Source: Sideroxydans sp. (GTDB lineage Bacteria; Pseudomonadota; Gammaproteobacteria; Burkholderiales; Gallionellaceae). Taken from it: a DNA stretch of 36,308 nucleotides. The translations under genes and the position numbers were made by a program. The notes under the pieces were generated by a model that had not been told where the DNA came from, ran no database searches, and worked only from the letters and a program-made list of their open reading frames with translations. Of the stretch, positions 33,110-36,308 are shown one piece after another. The stretch is taken from assembly GCA_011620315.1 (NCBI GenBank), contig WOZO01000099.1:1-36308 (forward strand), given 5' to 3'. Within the stretch, counting starts at the first letter, position 1. Each line of letters starts with the position of its first letter.

Positions 33110-33693
33110 GCGCAATCGACATCAGCTTCGACCTGCACGGCGAAAGCATCCCCGCCGACTACCCGCACAAACTTTGGGAAGCCCTGCTGCGCATCGCCCC
33201 GGCGCTGGCCGCAAGCGAGGCAGTGGGCGTGATCCCCCTGCGCGGCCCCAACAACAACGGCGAACTGCTGCTGCCCAAACGCGCCAAGCTGGCACTGCGC
33301 CTGCCCATGGATTTACTGGATGCGGCGCTGGCGCTGTCCGAGCAGGCGCTGCAGATCGGCGATGCGACCGTACAACTGGGTCAAGGCAAGACGCGCGAGA
33401 TACAGCCCTACCCCACGCTGCATGCGCATCTGGTGGTCGGTCCGACTGACGAGGTGGAATTCATGGCGATGGTAGATGCCACGCTGGCCACACTGGAGGT
33501 CAGCAGCAAACTGATCTGCGGCAGACATCATCGCTTGAACATCCACGAGCAGGACATCAGCGGTTTCAGTCTGGTGATGCACGATCTGACACCGGAAGAC
33601 TCCCTGCGCGTCCAGTACGTCGGCATGGGAACGGGACGCAATCTGGGGTGCGGCATCTTCGTGCCGTACAAGGTCATCTCCGGTCTGGAATAA
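33106..33693 (+). CDS. Cas6/Cmx6-like protein in the dsr locus
   Basis: The 195-residue protein resembles the type I-MYXAN Cas6/Cmx6 family of CRISPR RNA endoribonucleases. The sequence LLLPKRAKLALRLP (54-67), ALQIGDATVQLG, then KLICGRHHRLN (135-145), a SLVMHDLTPEDSLRVQYVG stretch and the glycine-rich loop GMGTGRNLGCGIFVPYK (173-189) fit that family. This is by recall, not by search. No cas gene and no repeat array lies in the window. It is translationally coupled to the 71-residue gene and is followed by sulfur-carrier genes. Either a Cas6-fold protein has been recruited to sulfur metabolism, or the family name over-reaches. Confidence 0.72.
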   Translation: MSAIDISFDLHGESIPADYPHKLWEALLRIAPALAASEAVGVIPLRGPNNNGELLLPKRAKLALRLPMDLLDAALALSEQALQIGDATVQLGQGKTREIQPYPTLHAHLVVGPTDEVEFMAMVDATLATLEVSSKLICGRHHRLNIHEQDISGFSLVMHDLTPEDSLRVQYVGMGTGRNLGCGIFVPYKVISGLE

Positions 33694-33708
33694 ATCAAAA
33701 ATCAGGCG

Positions 33709-33730
33709 ACCACGAAGAGGATTCGTGGAC
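33709..33730. repeat. Short palindrome related to the GTCCACGAAA repeats
   Basis: CCACGAA (33710-33716) and TTCGTGG (33722-33728) flank five bases, and the right side continues as GGAC like the larger copies. It lies between the Cas6-like gene and the DsrC-like gene. It may be a decayed or minimal copy of the repeat family. Confidence 0.55.
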
Positions 33731-33772
33731 ATGTTTTGTTGTAGTTGTTTCTTAAATATAAGGAGCTTGAAG

Positions 33773-34102
33773 ATGGGATACGTAGTAGCTGGCAATGAAC
33801 TTGAGACGGATGACGACGGCTTCCTGCTGGAGCCGGATTTCAGCGAGGAAGTGGTGGGCGTGATCGCCGCTGCCGAAGGCATCGAGCTAACCCCCAAGCA
33901 CTGGGAGATCATCAACTACATGCGCGAGCAATATCGTGAAGAGGGACATACCCCGAACTTCCGCAACATGCTCAAAGGTGTGAACGAATTCTGGGCGGAT
34001 GCAGACAGCAAGGCGCTGTATGATCTTTTCCCCACCGGCCCGGCCAAGCAGGCTGCCAAGGTCGCAGGTCTGCCCCAGCCCTATGGCAAGGGCGGCTACT
34101 AA
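33773..34102 (+). CDS. DsrC-like protein lacking both functional cysteines (RspA-type)
   Basis: The 109-residue protein aligns with DsrC/TusE through LTPKHWEIINYMREQYRE and the C-terminal GPAKQAAKVAGLPQPYG. However, the position of DsrC Cys99 is alanine (A95) and the end GKGGY has no cysteine. It therefore cannot carry a persulfide. DsrC-like proteins without cysteines have been grouped as possible regulatory sulfur-related proteins (RspA). AAGGAG lies seven bases before the ATG at 33773, which excludes an upstream in-frame start. Probably binds DsrC partners or DNA; unproven. Confidence 0.9.
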   Translation: MGYVVAGNELETDDDGFLLEPDFSEEVVGVIAAAEGIELTPKHWEIINYMREQYREEGHTPNFRNMLKGVNEFWADADSKALYDLFPTGPAKQAAKVAGLPQPYGKGGY

Positions 34103-34115
34103 GGAGAGCATGGAA

Positions 34116-34598
34116 ATGGATGACAACGTACATGTAGTTCTAGATATGAAGGGGCTGTCCTGCCCCAAGCCGCTGATCGGTGCAAAACGCATGGTGGACG
34201 AGTTGAATCCCGGCCAGGTGTTGCTGCTGATCTCCAACTGCCCCGGCACACCGGACGATCTTTTCTCCTGGGCTGAACTGACCGGCAATTCCGTCATCAA
34301 GACCGAGAAGATGGAAGGCGGCAGCACCGGCTACCACATCCAGAAAGGCGGCAAGAGCGCGAAGCATCCCAATGCCAACGTCTCGCTGGATATCCGTGGC
34401 GCAGTCTGCCCCGGCCCTATCGTAGAAGCCAAGAAGTTGCTGAACGGTATGCAGGCTAACGAAGTGCTCAAGCTGGTCAGCGATTGTCCGGGCGTGGCAT
34501 CGGACATCGAAGGATGGGCAGCGACCACCGGCATGACCGTGCTGGAGACCCTTGAAACTGCGGCAGGTGTGCATGAGTTCTACATCCGCAAGGGATAA
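34116..34598 (+). CDS. Tandem TusA-domain sulfur carrier
   Basis: TusA proteins carry persulfide sulfur on the CPxP cysteine. This 160-residue protein contains two complete TusA domains, with CPKP at 16-19 and CPGP at 98-101. Each is followed by a second cysteine in a matching place (SNCPG at C42, SDCPG at C124). Most TusA proteins are single-domain, so this is a fused form. AAGGAG ends nine bases before the ATG at 34116; an ATG two codons upstream is only three bases from it and less likely. The next gene overlaps its end by 26 bases. Confidence 0.88.
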   Translation: MDDNVHVVLDMKGLSCPKPLIGAKRMVDELNPGQVLLLISNCPGTPDDLFSWAELTGNSVIKTEKMEGGSTGYHIQKGGKSAKHPNANVSLDIRGAVCPGPIVEAKKLLNGMQANEVLKLVSDCPGVASDIEGWAATTGMTVLETLETAAGVHEFYIRKG

Positions 34599-35208
34599 GG
34601 CGCACGTCGCCATCCGCATCAAGAGCAACTGGTTCAAGGATGGCCGGGCGCGCACGCCGCAGGAGATCTCGGACGCGCTCGCCTTCACGCTGTGGCGTCT
34701 CGCCGATGCCGCCCTGCGCCGCACGCGCAAGGACGATTTCGCCATCGAGGTCGGCCCGCAGTATCTGGATTTCCTCGCCGAATATCTGGTGTTCCTCATC
34801 CTAGTCGCAGACCGTGTCGCCTATCGCAAACTTTCCGCAGAAGATCGGCAGATTTTCACCGGCAATCTGGCGAATCGCAGCGGTGAGACCTATGCCGAGA
34901 ACCGCATCCGTCTGCTGGAGAGCGATCAGAAGACCTGCAAACAGGACTTCATCGACCTGCTCAACCGCCGTGCCGGCGAGTATGCGGATTTCGGCTACGA
35001 CGAGAACGGCCCCGACTACGGCTTCTATCGTTATCTCGCCTGGTGCATCAGCCAGATCCTCAGCGAGGAAGACGCCAAGTGGATCATCGACCCGATGATC
35101 AGCTTCGAAGCGCCCGACACCGTGAAGCTGGTGGAAAAGACTTTGCGCGGCCTGTGGGAAGAAGAACCCCGTCCGGCACGCCGCCGTAGCGGCACCAGCG
35201 GAGACTGA
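34573..35208 (+). CDS. Unrecognised 211-residue soluble protein
   Basis: I do not recognise a family. The ATG at 34573 is preferred over a TTG seven codons upstream; AGGTG is near. The protein is helical and charged (TPQEISDALAFTLWRLADAA, RKDDFAIEVGPQYLDFLAEY) and has no signal peptide or cofactor motif. The tail is basic (PRPARRRSG). It overlaps the tandem-TusA gene by 26 bases and abuts the dioxygenase start (TGAATG). Tight packing implies co-function with sulfur carriers. Confidence 0.78.
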   Translation: MSSTSARDKAHVAIRIKSNWFKDGRARTPQEISDALAFTLWRLADAALRRTRKDDFAIEVGPQYLDFLAEYLVFLILVADRVAYRKLSAEDRQIFTGNLANRSGETYAENRIRLLESDQKTCKQDFIDLLNRRAGEYADFGYDENGPDYGFYRYLAWCISQILSEEDAKWIIDPMISFEAPDTVKLVEKTLRGLWEEEPRPARRRSGTSGD

Positions 35209-36081
35209 ATGTCCAACCCTTTCGACCTCGCCGACGAGGAAACCTACCAGCGCTGGCGCGACGCCAAGCTGGCCAACGCCCCGCGCACCGCAGCCGACCT
35301 CATCGTCGAAGTCAAAGACCCGCGCGCGCTCAGCACTAGAGAGCATGCCGAACTGGCGGCACGCATCAAGCACTGCAACATGGCCATCTACGCCAGCCCC
35401 ATGCTGGAAGAAGACAGCGACATCCTGCGCAAGCTGGGCACGCAATTCGGTCTGAACCAACTCGACGCCAACTGGCTGGCCGGCGAGGACGGCGTGTCAT
35501 CCATCCGCGTGTTCGACGGCGGCACACGCAAGCACTACATCCCCTACACCGACAAACCCGTCAAGTGGCACACCGACGGCTACTACAACCCGCCCGAACG
35601 TCAGATACGCGCCATGGTGCTGCATTGCGTGCGTGATGCGGCCAGCGGCGGCGAGAACCGCCTGATGGACCATGAGTTGTGCTATCTGAAATTGCGCGAC
35701 GAGAACCCCGCTCACATCGCAGCATTGATGCAGCATGATGTGATGACCATCCCCGAGCGCTTGGACGTGGCCGACGGCGTACGCGCCGCCCAGAGCGGCC
35801 CGGTGTTCTCGGTCGATGCGCAAGGCCATCTGCACATGCGCTACACCGCCCGCACGCGCAGCATCGAATGGAAAGACGACGCAGCAACAAAAGCCGCGGT
35901 CACCGCACTGGAAGCCCTGCTCGCCTCCGACGTCCCGCAAGTCTTCAACACCCGCCTGCAGCCCGGCATGGGCCTGCTCTGCAACAACGTCCTGCACGAC
36001 CGCAGCGCCTTCACCGACGATCCGCACCATCCGCGATTACTGTATCGCGCGCGATATCTCGACCGCATCGCGCTCAGCTGA
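35209..36081 (+). CDS. TauD/TfdA-family Fe(II)/2-oxoglutarate dioxygenase
   Basis: The 290-residue protein has the TauD-type iron triad HxD...H: WHTDGYY (H121, D123) and NNVLHDRSAF (H263). Downstream arginines (R276, R280) are suited to binding 2-oxoglutarate. It could hydroxylate a sulfonate or other organosulfur compound, but nothing in the sequence fixes the substrate. It is the last gene of the plus-strand operon, directly abutting the upstream stop. TauD-like genes are not a standard part of the dsr pathway. Confidence 0.85.
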   Translation: MSNPFDLADEETYQRWRDAKLANAPRTAADLIVEVKDPRALSTREHAELAARIKHCNMAIYASPMLEEDSDILRKLGTQFGLNQLDANWLAGEDGVSSIRVFDGGTRKHYIPYTDKPVKWHTDGYYNPPERQIRAMVLHCVRDAASGGENRLMDHELCYLKLRDENPAHIAALMQHDVMTIPERLDVADGVRAAQSGPVFSVDAQGHLHMRYTARTRSIEWKDDAATKAAVTALEALLASDVPQVFNTRLQPGMGLLCNNVLHDRSAFTDDPHHPRLLYRARYLDRIALS

Positions 36082-36308
36082 GCCGCTATGGATTATTCAT
36101 TCGATGTAATTCTTCAGACCGGAGAAGCTGTAAGTGTTGTCCAAATGAGTAAGTCTAAAAAGGCAACTTTTCGGCCGAGGACTAAACCGCTCCGCGGTAT
36201 GGGCGCTCCGATCCGCGAGTCCGGGTTGATCGTAGGAGCGGTTGAATCTCAGATTCTGTTTCCCTAACTTGTGAAGTGAGGCAATCCGCCTCATCTCACG
36301 AGAGGAGC
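36082..36308. other. Downstream gap with several inverted repeats; no gene seen
   Basis: After the dioxygenase stop no convincing gene is visible to the window's end. The region holds AACCGCTCC (36185-36193) paired with GGAGCGGTT (36235-36243), a GAATCT-C-AGATTC palindrome (36244-36256) and a TGAGGC-AATCC-GCCTCA hairpin (36277-36293). The last could end transcription, but no T-run follows within view. Confidence 0.5.

Noticed and set aside
32894-33730. CRISPR array accompanying the Cas6-like gene
   Set aside because: No regularly spaced direct repeats occur here or elsewhere in the window; only isolated palindromes are present.
36097-36294. Minus-strand frame of 65 codons at the right edge
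   Set aside because: It overlaps several inverted repeats, has no ribosome site that I can see, and matches nothing known.

Overview
This window looks like chromosome of a sulfur-oxidising betaproteobacterium. I infer a Gallionellaceae/Nitrosomonadales-type lithotroph from the composition, the gene set and general protein resemblance; no rRNA or other marker is present to prove it. The core is a complete oxidative (reverse) dissimilatory sulfite reductase locus. Read from right to left on the minus strand it is dsrA-dsrB-dsrE-dsrF-dsrH-dsrC-dsrM-dsrK-dsrL-dsrJ-dsrO-dsrP-dsrN, then a DUF4202 gene and cysG. The presence of dsrEFH and dsrL marks the sulfur-oxidising rather than sulfate-reducing version. 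cysG and dsrN supply and amidate the sirohaem that DsrAB needs.

Downstream of cysG, still on the minus strand, are four small genes: a secreted protein, an ankyrin-repeat protein, a 75-residue protein and a cysteine-rich protein. They lead into molybdenum-cofactor genes moaA-moaC-moaD-moaE. The cofactor set resumes at the left end as mobB-mobA-moeA-mogA. The two halves are separated by about 10 kb of defence genes (3.5-13.6 kb), so a defence island appears to sit inside a molybdenum-cofactor cluster.

The island is a type I restriction-modification operon (hsdM-hsdS ... hsdR) whose hsdS-hsdR junction has been filled with three separate cargoes: a Kiwa system (kwaA-kwaB), a DUF3800 gene with an unrecognised 155-residue partner, and an MntA-HepT toxin-antitoxin pair. 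Between the cargoes lie fragments of a second and a third hsdR start joined to a second and a third hsdS end. The locus therefore reads as three concatenated 'hsdS tail - cargo - hsdR head' cassettes. This is the most interesting structure in the window, and the DUF3800 pair is the best candidate for an undescribed defence module.

To the right of dsrA a divergent plus-strand operon (32.9-36.1 kb) holds a 71-residue conserved protein, a protein resembling the CRISPR RNA processing family Cas6/Cmx6 although no CRISPR array is visible, a DsrC-like protein without its cysteines, a tandem TusA protein, an unrecognised 211-residue protein and a TauD-like dioxygenase. Its position suggests a role in sulfur handling.

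The window is also rich in short palindromic repeats. Some lie between genes, some are in frame inside genes (hsdM, dsrN), and one separates moaC from moaD with an apparent target duplication. Start and stop overlaps of the ATGA type are pervasive and were used to choose many starts. No rRNA, tRNA, transposase or CRISPR array was seen.
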